A stretch of 64,000 nt of DNA from Mycolicibacterium sp. MU0053 (GTDB lineage Bacteria; Actinomycetota; Actinomycetes; Mycobacteriales; Mycobacteriaceae). The stretch spans positions 992,001 through 1,056,000 of the forward strand of contig NZ_OY726397.1 in NCBI RefSeq assembly GCF_963378095.1, in the 5' to 3' direction. The notes beneath the pieces are model-generated. The model did not search any database, had not been told where the DNA came from, and was given only the letters and a program-made list of their open reading frames with translations. Of this stretch, positions 7,253-13,891 are shown piece after piece. Each line of letters starts with the position of its first letter. Within the stretch, counting starts at the first letter, position 1. A program made the translations under genes and the position numbers.

Positions 7253-8209
7253 ATGCCGCAGAACGAAGAGCTCAGGTTTGACGGAGAGGTTGTCATAGTA
7301 ACCGGCGCGGGCCGTGGGTTAGGGCGGCAGTATGCGCTGCTGTTCGCCGAACGTGGAGCAAGCGTGGTGGTCAATGATGCTGGCTTCACCCCGGATGGAG
7401 GCCCCGGTGATGACGACGTTGCTGGCGCGGTCGTTGCGGAGATCCGTGAACGAGGCGGTCGGGCGCTGGCGGACACCACCGACGTATCGATCGACGGCGG
7501 AGCCGAGTCGATCGTTCAGGCGGCGATGGACGCTTTCGGCACGGTCTCAGCGGTGGTGAACAACGCGGGGGTGATCACCTACGCGTCGTTCGACGAGCTG
7601 ACTTTGGCTCAGTGGCAGCGAATGGACGAAGTGACAATGGGCGGCGCATTCCGCATGTCGAAGGCGGTGTGGCCCGTCTTCAAGAGGAACGCTTGCGGAC
7701 GTATCGTCAACACCACATCGGCCGCCGGCTTCGCCGGCAGCGATTTCCTCGCCCACTACGGTGCCGCGAAACTGGGCGTCGCAGGGCTGACCAAGTGCTT
7801 GGCCATCGAAGGTGCGAACAGCGGTATCAAAGTCAACGCCATCGCTCCGATGGCCGTCACCCGGATGAACAGTGAACAATTCTTCGGAGGAGCGCAAACC
7901 CCCGGCGATGACTGGCAAGACGACATTCGAAAGGGTGTTGTTCCCATCGGGCCGCCATCCATCGTGGCCCCAACCGTTGTCTGGCTGGCACACCGGAGTA
8001 CCGAAGTCTCCGGTGATGTCTTCAGCACTACCTCCGGCAGAGTCGCGCGGGTCGGATTCGTGATCGGTTCCGGATATTTCAATCCCATCCACCGGCCAGA
8101 AGACCTGAGAGACAACGTTGAGCAGATCCGAGACCTTTCAACGTTCATCGACCCGGTAACACTCAACGATGAAGGCCCCGTGATCGCGAAGTTGTTCAGT
8201 GCCGATTGA
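7253..8209 (+). CDS. Short-chain dehydrogenase (MFE-2/17beta-HSD4-like)
   Basis: A 318-residue SDR oxidoreductase using NAD(P). The cofactor motif is TGAGRGLGRQYA (residues 19-30); NNAG follows and the catalytic Ser and YGAAK lie in the central part. The longer-than-usual C-terminal region and the sequence GRGLGRQYALLFAERGA resemble (3R)-hydroxyacyl-CoA dehydrogenase domains of peroxisomal-type multifunctional enzymes. In this cluster it would oxidise a hydroxyacyl-CoA or an alcohol formed downstream of the acyl-CoA ligase. A GAGGAG ribosome site precedes the ATG. It is separated from the ligase by 127 bp, so it may be the last gene of the operon or have its own promoter. Confidence 0.88.
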   Translation: MPQNEELRFDGEVVIVTGAGRGLGRQYALLFAERGASVVVNDAGFTPDGGPGDDDVAGAVVAEIRERGGRALADTTDVSIDGGAESIVQAAMDAFGTVSAVVNNAGVITYASFDELTLAQWQRMDEVTMGGAFRMSKAVWPVFKRNACGRIVNTTSAAGFAGSDFLAHYGAAKLGVAGLTKCLAIEGANSGIKVNAIAPMAVTRMNSEQFFGGAQTPGDDWQDDIRKGVVPIGPPSIVAPTVVWLAHRSTEVSGDVFSTTSGRVARVGFVIGSGYFNPIHRPEDLRDNVEQIRDLSTFIDPVTLNDEGPVIAKLFSAD

Positions 8210-8838
8210 GTTGGATGTGGGGCAGCTACTCTTTTCGTGAGGTCAGGTCATACGACTCGAAGACGTGCTGAGGCGGCGAGTGTGCTCGTCACTTGGGCAC
8301 CGCGCCTCGTGCGTGTGCTGCGCTGCCTGAGGCGCCGAGAATCGGGGGGGCGGATCCGCACTGCTCTCGCCGCCAGACAGCAGGGTGAACGCTTCGTAAC
8401 CGTCCTCGGGCCCCGGGCTATTCCTCGAGTTTTCGGCCAGCCCTAGAGCCGACGATGGCCCGAAGCCACCCGCCTAACAGCACAATGGCGGCTCAGCACC
8501 GAGGATTGCTGCCAAATAGTGGCAGCAATCCTCGGCGTTGGCGGCATCCTTCGTCCCGGGACAGGTCCTGCGCGGCAGACCAACTTCCAGCTGAACCGCT
8601 GCTCATCGCCAGCGCAATGCGGGCGGTCGATGGATTCATCGACCAGGTTGCAGAACACACCCGAGGACTCACCGATCCGGTTACCGCAGTCGTCGAGTGA
8701 GTGTCCTTCGGAGCTGGAAGTCTGACCGGCGATCTGATTTCGAGAGATCCGCAAGTCCCATTTCAAGCCTTGACGCGCTGTCCACAGCCTGCGAAATTGG
8801 TGCCGGGGCCACCGCCGGTGATCAGTATTGTCACACCC
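8210..8838. other. Gene-poor stretch
   Basis: About 630 bp without a convincing gene. Short open frames exist on both strands but lack family resemblance and good ribosome sites. A plus-strand segment ending at 8700 (PAEPLLIASAMRAVDGFID and on) could be the decayed tail of a lost gene. The only strong structure is the hairpin at 8499-8535. Confidence 0.5.
8499..8535. repeat. Perfect 16-bp inverted repeat (hairpin)
   Basis: CCGAGGATTGCTGCCA, loop AATAG, then TGGCAGCAATCCTCGG: a perfect 16-bp stem with a 5-nt loop and no following T-run. It could be a U-tract-less mycobacterial-type terminator for the catabolic operon or a relic of a small mobile element. Confidence 0.7.
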
Positions 8839-9243
8839 ATGCCGAATGCACCGGATTCCACCGAGTTTTCGACTGCCTGGCAGCAGCGGTTTGCCTTCTA
8901 CCGGCAGTACGGCCCGATCGGTTCCACCCAGGCGGCTAAGGACGCCTATCGCACGCTGCCGCTCGGTACAAAGCTGTGCCTCGGGTTCAATATCTGGGCG
9001 TTTCTGTTCGTTCCGTTCTACTTCCTGGCTAAAGGCATGTGGCGCAAGGCATTGACGTTGCTGGGCGTATCGGTGGCGCTGGGAGTGATGTCGGTGCTGC
9101 TGGGGTTGCCGGACAGTTGGGACCGCGCACTTGCCGCCGGTTATGCCGGTGCCATTGCGACGGTGGCGAACTGGGCCTATTACCTCCACGTGGTCGAGGG
9201 CAGCCAGTCCTGGAATCCGCTCGAGGGACTTCGGCGCAAGTGA
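8839..9243 (+). CDS. DUF2628-type small membrane protein
   Basis: A 134-residue protein starting at ATG 8839. A soluble N-terminal part (FSTAWQQRFAFYRQYGPIGS) is followed by hydrophobic segments around residues 49-65 (FNIWAFLFVPFYFLAKGMW), 72-92 and 96-115. The pattern of a short aromatic head, the KGMWRKAL motif between two membrane segments and a short cytoplasmic tail matches actinobacterial DUF2628 proteins of unknown function. It stands alone, with no co-oriented partner nearby, and 92 bp separate it from the convergent gene on the right. Confidence 0.75.
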   Translation: MPNAPDSTEFSTAWQQRFAFYRQYGPIGSTQAAKDAYRTLPLGTKLCLGFNIWAFLFVPFYFLAKGMWRKALTLLGVSVALGVMSVLLGLPDSWDRALAAGYAGAIATVANWAYYLHVVEGSQSWNPLEGLRRK

Positions 9244-9334
9244 CCTGTATGGGTTCAGTCGACGCACGCAACCAACAGGTCAACTGAGTCGCGCGGTGTC
9301 CGCGTGGACCGCCTCAAAGTATCTTCGCGGACCT

Positions 9335-10687
9335 TTACATTAGCTGCGCCCACTGCGTCACGACCTGAACGTATTCGCCGTAGTGCGTGATGTCGGACCA
9401 CTCCGCGTTGTCTCCGAACGGCAACTGCTGCTCGGCGTCATCGCTGATCGTGGTGTACCAGTTGCCTTCATGCGTCTCGTCGTCGCTGATGTTGATCGCC
9501 GCCAGATAGCGGCGGTTGATGGTGAACCGCACGACGGCAAGGTGCTGACGTACGCGCGGATCATCGTGCGGATCGACCGGAGCCCACGCGGAAGCGATGT
9601 CGAACTTGGCAACCTTGGGCGCCAGGTCGTGCCAGAGCATAACTTCGTTGATCGAGCCCCAATCGCCGGTCGCCGTCGTCTCCCATCGGTCGCCGCGACG
9701 GACGGCCACGTAGTTGTAGTGGCGCCCCTTCACGAATCGCACCAGGGAGCCATCGGGTGGCTCCGCCGGTATCGGCGCCGACACGGGTCGTACAAGGGGA
9801 AGAGGGCGGAGACGCCCGCGCATGGCGGAAAGGTCGTAGCGATCTAGGTCCGACACCTCCGGCAGGAGCGGAGGCACCGTTACCGGGGCGCCGTCCAAGA
9901 CAGTAGGGGTTGCCTCGTTGGCCTTCACGGCATCGATGCGAACCTCGGCGGCGACGGCGGAGCCGGTGATGTCGCCCCAGGACGCGGCGACAAGTCCCCT
10001 GTCCTGCAGGCGTCTGATCATCGGCAGGAACCGCTGACTCATCGACGGGGTGAGCTGTCCAACGCGCCTATCGTCGATACGCACTTCGACGTGCGGTTTG
10101 CCTCTGACCCCGGATACCTGCTCGTGCAGCGTGACGAACAACGTTCCGTAGCCGCCTGCAGGCACGAACTTCAGCAACTCGCCGAAGTGTTCGTCCTCCT
10201 TGGTCACCTGCACGATTGAGGACCTCGGCAGCATGGTGAACGGGACCGCTGGCGGGTCGTTCAGCGGCAGCGCTTCTCTGGGCTTGCCAAGAGCGATGCG
10301 CATCCAGGCCCGGAACTCCGGTCCGTCCCAGCCGTCGTACTCGTAGGCACCGATGCGACTGCTAGTGGTCGGGACGAACCCCGACGCAATGACGCGCCGA
10401 ATGACCCCGGCCCAGGCGGGAGCATCCTCGGCGTCGAGGTATCCGACCGTCCGTCCATCAGCTCGCACGGAAATCCCCCACGGGCTTCTCAGCCCTTCTG
10501 GCTCTGGGATCAGCTCGACGTCTGGCGAGACCTCTTGATTCCCTCCGGGCCACTCCGGCGGGAACAGACTGCGAATCGCCGGTAAGAACTCATTGTCGAC
10601 GGTCACCTCGTAGTCGCACCACGAACGTCCCTGCGTCCACAGCCGGTACGCCTGCACCACTTCGCCCACCATCCCCCTGTCCGACAC
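9335..10687 (-). CDS. HIRAN-like domain hypothetical protein
   Basis: A 450-residue cytoplasmic protein with no signal or membrane segment. Residues about 55-125 (ISVRADGRTVGYLDAEDA) and about 200-235 (VEVRIDDRRVGQLTPSMS) carry the 'xVxxDGxxVGYLxxxxA' and 'RVGQLTPxMS' patterns I associate with actinobacterial HIRAN-like proteins; HIRAN modules bind DNA ends in other contexts. The C-terminal 120 residues are unlike anything I recognise. The frame begins with GTG at 10687; an ATG at 10672 just after a GACAGGGGG run is an equally good start. It faces the same way as the zinc-ribbon gene to the right and lies near insertion sequences, suggesting an accessory gene. Confidence 0.6.
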   Translation of the reverse strand: MSDRGMVGEVVQAYRLWTQGRSWCDYEVTVDNEFLPAIRSLFPPEWPGGNQEVSPDVELIPEPEGLRSPWGISVRADGRTVGYLDAEDAPAWAGVIRRVIASGFVPTTSSRIGAYEYDGWDGPEFRAWMRIALGKPREALPLNDPPAVPFTMLPRSSIVQVTKEDEHFGELLKFVPAGGYGTLFVTLHEQVSGVRGKPHVEVRIDDRRVGQLTPSMSQRFLPMIRRLQDRGLVAASWGDITGSAVAAEVRIDAVKANEATPTVLDGAPVTVPPLLPEVSDLDRYDLSAMRGRLRPLPLVRPVSAPIPAEPPDGSLVRFVKGRHYNYVAVRRGDRWETTATGDWGSINEVMLWHDLAPKVAKFDIASAWAPVDPHDDPRVRQHLAVVRFTINRRYLAAINISDDETHEGNWYTTISDDAEQQLPFGDNAEWSDITHYGEYVQVVTQWAQLM

Positions 10688-10930
10688 TCGGCCTGTAGCT
10701 AGTAGACCGCGTCCCCATCCTGCGGTTCAGGCGATTCTGCATTATCGCCGGCGCCCACGAGCACGTCGCGCGGGCCCAGAACTCGGCAGGATAGGGGCGG
10801 GGCATGGCTGTCAGCCTTTCGTACAGGCTGTCAGTTAGTCACCAAATCTGGAACCCAAACGGTAAGCCAGGTCATCAAGGAGTCAGCCAAATTGGGGGCA
10901 GTCCCAAAACACTCACGCATGACGGCCGTT

Positions 10931-11518
10931 CTAGGTCGCTCCGACTTTCCGTTTGAGCTTCTCGCCGCACTGCTCACAGACAAAGGACTGCTGCGCGACG
11001 GGAACGTCCTGAGAGTGTTGGCATTTGAAACACTTCACCCGCGCCAGCTCGTCGTTGTCCGAGATTCCCGCAGGCAGCGATTCTCGGCTCTGTTCTAGGG
11101 CCTTCGATCCCGTGGCGCGTTCGACCCGTTTGTCGTCGCGCCGGAATAGGTAGATGCCGATCACTTCGCCGGTCACAACCACGTGTTGACCGGACGCCAG
11201 GAATTTGTCGCGGCTGTTCTGCCCGGTCTGGATGTAGACCCAGTCGGCATGCACAAGGCGCCAGCCGGTCTCCTCGATCTGACCGAGCAGGTCGGTTCGG
11301 GTCAGCTTTTGGCGGATCGTTCCCTTGGTGGCGGAATTGAACGCAGCATTGGTGAAGCCTGTGATCGATGAGTGAGGTATCTCAATCTGCAAGAACTCAT
11401 CTCCTCGCGCGAACCCTTGGGCGGCTTTCCCTTGTGGTGATGCCCTGTATGCGGCTTCAGCCTGTCTTGCGGCGTCGGCTGCGCGCTCTTCGTCGGTCTT
11501 CGTGCTGAACAGCGCCAT
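10931..11518 (-). CDS. Zinc-ribbon hypothetical protein, promoter region replaced by IS
   Basis: About 195 residues. The N-terminal part is charged and helical (DEERAADAARQAEAAYRAS), the middle is beta-rich (LASGQHVVVTGEVIGIYLF) and the C-terminus ends in a CxxC...CxxC zinc ribbon (CFKCQHSQ and CEQCGEK). The central region may be a PH-like or OB-like fold; no family is firmly recognised. The ATG at 11518 lies only 9 bases inside the boundary of an IS3 element, whose terminal repeat begins at 11527. The native upstream region is therefore gone, and expression may depend on read-through from the co-oriented transposase. An in-frame TTG at 11524 is also possible. Confidence 0.6.
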   Translation of the reverse strand: MALFSTKTDEERAADAARQAEAAYRASPQGKAAQGFARGDEFLQIEIPHSSITGFTNAAFNSATKGTIRQKLTRTDLLGQIEETGWRLVHADWVYIQTGQNSRDKFLASGQHVVVTGEVIGIYLFRRDDKRVERATGSKALEQSRESLPAGISDNDELARVKCFKCQHSQDVPVAQQSFVCEQCGEKLKRKVGAT

Positions 11519-11557
11519 ATCCAAATTGAATCGCCCTGGATTTGCTGGAGGCTCGAG

Positions 11558-12481
11558 CTATTGGATTCCGACCAGGGCTTGGTCGGTCCGTGATGCATCG
11601 TAGAACGCGGCTTCGAACTCCGTCGGAGGTAGGTCGTCGAGGTAGCTGTGGAGTCGGCTCGTGTTGTGCCAGTACACCCAGCTGAGGGTGGCAAGCTCGA
11701 CATCCTCGACGGTCTTCCACGGCCCGGTGCGGGCCGGTCCGTAGATCAACTCGGCCTTGTAGTAGCCGTTCACCGTCTCCGCGAGGGCGTTATCGAAGCT
11801 ATCGCCAACGGTTCCGATTGAGGGCACCGCGCCGATCTCTGCCAGACGCTCTCCATAGCGAATGGACGTGAACTGAGACCCGGCATCGGAGTGACATACC
11901 AAGTGTGGCAGCGTGTTTCCGCGTGACCACCGCGCCATTTCGATTGCATCGAGCACCGTCGAAGTGCGCATATGCGAGGCTACTCGCCAGCCCACGATCA
12001 TCCGTGAGTAGGCATCGACGATGAAGCACACATACGCGACCCCGGCCCAGGTCGGCACGAACGTCAGATCGGTCACCCAGAGCTGATTCGGGGCGATCGC
12101 GGTGAACTTGCGCTTGACCAGATCCGGATGCCGGGCCGCCGTCGGATCAGGTTTGGTGGTGCGGATACGTTTGCCGCGCCGGACTCCTTCGATGCCTGCG
12201 GCCCGCATCAGCCGGGCCACCTGATCGCGGCCGACGTCGTGACCAGCACGCCGGGCGGTTTTCCAGAGTTTGTGGGCGCCGTAGACGCAGTAGTTGTCCT
12301 TCCAGAGTTGATGCAGCGCCGGCCCCAGGACCGCATCGCGCTGCGCTCGCGCCGACAGGGGGCGGGTTTTGACGTCGTAATAGGTGCTCGGGGCCACCTG
12401 CAGACCTGCGCTACGCAGGACGGTGCAGATGGGCTCGACCCCGAACTCGCCCCGTTGGGCGTCGATGAAATCGACTATTTC
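11558..12481 (-). CDS. IS3-family transposase OrfB (DDE integrase domain)
   Basis: Roughly 307 residues of the catalytic subunit, expressed as an OrfAB fusion by -1 frameshifting in IS3 elements. It begins with the HTH_21-type region (VDFIDAQRGEFGVEPICTVL) and contains the rve core: WVTDLTF (first Asp), CHSDAGSQFTS (second Asp) and ALAETVNGYYKAEL (catalytic Glu). The C-terminus has the usual YNT-like WVYWHNTSRLHSYLDDLPP. OrfA and OrfB overlap around 12475-12483. The local sequence ACAAGAAAT is not a classical A6G slippery site, so the shift efficiency is uncertain. All DDE residues are present. Confidence 0.92.
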   Translation of the reverse strand, partial: EIVDFIDAQRGEFGVEPICTVLRSAGLQVAPSTYYDVKTRPLSARAQRDAVLGPALHQLWKDNYCVYGAHKLWKTARRAGHDVGRDQVARLMRAAGIEGVRRGKRIRTTKPDPTAARHPDLVKRKFTAIAPNQLWVTDLTFVPTWAGVAYVCFIVDAYSRMIVGWRVASHMRTSTVLDAIEMARWSRGNTLPHLVCHSDAGSQFTSIRYGERLAEIGAVPSIGTVGDSFDNALAETVNGYYKAELIYGPARTGPWKTVEDVELATLSWVYWHNTSRLHSYLDDLPPTEFEAAFYDASRTDQALVGIQ

Positions 12482-12819
12482 TTGTGTTGGCGGTCGAGCT
12501 CCGCCCCGAAGAAACTCGCCGCTCGTTTCAGGATCTCGTTGGCACGCTTGAGTTCTCGAATCTCCTGCTCGAGATCCTTGACCCGCTGAGACTCGGAGGT
12601 AGATACCCCAGGTGCATGTCCGTCGTCGATGTCGGCCTGACGCACCCAAGATCGCACCGACTCGATGCCGTACCCGAGCTGGCGAGCGACCCGCGCCACC
12701 GTGCCCTGCTCGGTCCCCAACTCTTCTCGCAGCGTGCGGACCATCCGCACCGCGGCAGCCTTCTCCTCAGCACTGTAACGGCGTGTCGTGGGCTTCCCAG
12801 GCGACTGTTCTTTCGGCAT
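12475..12819 (-). CDS. IS3-family transposase OrfA (HTH)
   Basis: A 114-residue DNA-binding subunit (127 if the ATG at 12858 inside the terminal repeat is used; GAGG precedes the ATG at 12819). It contains the HTH_Tnp_1 motif RYSAEEKAAAVRMVRTL then VARQLGYGIESVRSWVRQ, and a C-terminal leucine-zipper-like coiled coil (VKDLEQEIRELKRANEILKR) used for dimerisation. The stop at 12475 lies within the overlap with OrfB. Confidence 0.92.
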   Translation of the reverse strand: MPKEQSPGKPTTRRYSAEEKAAAVRMVRTLREELGTEQGTVARVARQLGYGIESVRSWVRQADIDDGHAPGVSTSESQRVKDLEQEIRELKRANEILKRAASFFGAELDRQHKK

Positions 12820-12874
12820 ACCTGCATCCTCGTTTCCAAGGTCAGGAGCCTCCAGCATTTCCAGGGCGATTCAC

Positions 12875-13147
12875 TACCGCAACGGCGTCGAGTTTGGGTT
12901 CGTCCCGCCGCTGGATCCGCTAGCGATCCGCCGGATCAGCACGCGGTACCTGTTCCAGGACGAACGCATTGAGATCGCCGATCTGCGTCGCTGTGGGCTG
13001 AGCATGCGCGCGATCGCCGATCGCCGATCGCCGATCGCCGATCGGCTCGGTCGAGCGCCGTCGACGATTTCACGGGAACTGCGGCGAAACACGCCAGTCG
13101 GCCGCACATATCAGCCCTTCGAGGCCCATCGGCGCGCTACACACCGA
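12875..13147 (+). pseudogene. IS30-family transposase remnant
   Basis: Translation of this segment gives the N-terminal HTH of IS30 transposases: IEIADLRRCGLSMRAIADR, then LGRAPSTISRELRRN, then TYQPFEAHRRATHR. No start codon or DDE domain is present. The left edge coincides with the right end of the IS3 element, so the 5' part was lost when that element inserted or rearranged. A 21-bp in-frame expansion (see 13011-13045) adds seven residues inside the HTH. Confidence 0.8.
13011..13045 (+). repeat. Heptanucleotide tandem repeat (CGATCGC)n
   Basis: CGATCGC occurs four times in a row and is followed by CGATCGG. Seven is not a multiple of three, but three extra units add 21 bp, so the transposase frame is kept and the HTH gains an RRSPIAD-like insertion. 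Confidence 0.85.
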
Positions 13148-13154
13148 TGGCCCG

Positions 13155-13211
13155 ATGGATATAGCGGTGCTCAGTGTCATGGCCGCCTCCGCCCAACTCG
13201 AACGGGACTGA
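13155..13211 (+). pseudogene. Serine-recombinase (resolvase) fragment
   Basis: The frame reads MDIAVLSVMAASAQLERD then stop. The pattern LxVMAAxAxLERD matches the helix preceding the RERTRAG segment of resolvase/invertase catalytic domains. The continuation of that motif is found 430 bp further on. The fragment is short, so the call rests on motif similarity. Confidence 0.45.
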
Positions 13212-13221
13212 CAGGGACACC

Positions 13222-13314
13222 ATGATTGAGCGGATGGACCGCTACGACAATGACGGGCACCTCGTATTGCCCCCCTGGGGCCGCAACTTTGTCGTTACGC
13301 CAGGTGGTGAGTGA
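13222..13314 (+). CDS. Possible 30-residue small protein
   Basis: ATG at 13222 follows ACAGGGACACC. The frame encodes an acidic/aromatic peptide (MIERMDRYDNDGHLVLPPWG and ten more residues). The first residues echo the DTMIER motif of resolvases, so it may be a decayed recombinase frame rather than a gene. Confidence 0.25.
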   Translation: MIERMDRYDNDGHLVLPPWGRNFVVTPGGE

Positions 13315-13330
13315 GCGGCGGCGGCGCACT

Positions 13331-13525
13331 ATGGGTGAGCGTGGTGCTCTTCCCGACCCGATTATGGGCATCCGGTACGGGCAACAATGCAGCTGCGGCC
13401 AGTACTGCGATTGCCCCACAAGCGACGGTCCGTCAAAGCACTACTACATACCGAGCGAGCCGAAGCCGAGGCCAGAGCCGACACCGCGTAGTTTGTGGAA
13501 CCGGATCGTCACTTGGTTCTCGTAG
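13331..13525 (+). CDS. Possible cysteine-rich small protein
   Basis: A 64-residue frame with a central cluster GQQCSCGQYCDCP and a proline-rich C-terminal part ending NRIVTWFS. The clustered cysteines suggest a metal-binding knuckle. Start choice (ATG 13331) is uncertain because an upstream in-frame GTG/ATG region exists. No family recognised; it lies among mobile-element relics. Confidence 0.35.
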   Translation: MGERGALPDPIMGIRYGQQCSCGQYCDCPTSDGPSKHYYIPSEPKPRPEPTPRSLWNRIVTWFS

Positions 13526-13891
13526 CATCTACGCGGACAGTCGCTGGAAGTAGGGATTAGTCGGCGCAACCTCAGAGGTCCTGCGCAACCGACGGTCCGT
13601 TGGGCAAGGCGATGCTCACAACCATGCCGCGTTCGCCTAACTTGAAACGCGACACGATGATCGAGCGCACCCGCGCCGGTGCTGTTGTGGCAGCAGCTAA
13701 CGGACGCAAGGGTGACGGTGCCCGCATTCGCCGCGATAGCAACCGCTTTGTTCACACCGATCCGGACCGCTTGACGGGATCTGCTCCGCCGAGCCCGGGG
13801 TATCAAGGTCAATCTCCTCGATTCCGGCCCGTTGGGCCCGTCCGGCCCGTTACCGTGCTCATCGGTCGAGGAACCATCACAGGGGCGGGGT
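13526..13891. other. Gene-poor stretch with mobile-element relics
   Basis: No intact gene. It holds the second resolvase fragment (13636-13716). The last hundred bases carry the leader of the secreted esterase gene, with short GGGCCC/GGCCCG repeats near 13830. Confidence 0.5.
13636..13716 (+). pseudogene. Second serine-recombinase fragment
   Basis: The frame reads PNLKRDTMIERTRAGAVVAA then NGRKGDG. ERTRAGxxxAxxxGRKG is the conserved helix E region of resolvases/invertases. Upstream and downstream sequence does not continue the family. Together with 13155-13211 it suggests a resolvase gene that was split or duplicated and then decayed. Confidence 0.5.

Larger units (their letters stand above)
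11527..12873 (-). mobile_element. IS3-family insertion sequence
   Basis: A complete 1347-bp element. The ends are 28-bp terminal inverted repeats matching at 26 positions (TGAATCGCCCTGGA then TGCTGGAGGCTC at 11527-11554 and its complement at 12846-12873), beginning TG and ending CA as in IS3 elements. It carries overlapping orfA and orfB in different frames. The bases outside the ends (AAT on the left, CTA on the right) do not match, so no target duplication is present. The right end abuts an IS30 transposase fragment. Confidence 0.92.

Noticed and set aside
8237..8446. 69-codon plus-strand frame after the SDR gene
   Set aside because: Arg-rich, no ribosome site and no resemblance to a family.
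10801..10845. GGCTGTCAG direct repeats
   Set aside because: Two short copies only, with no relation to a gene or element end.
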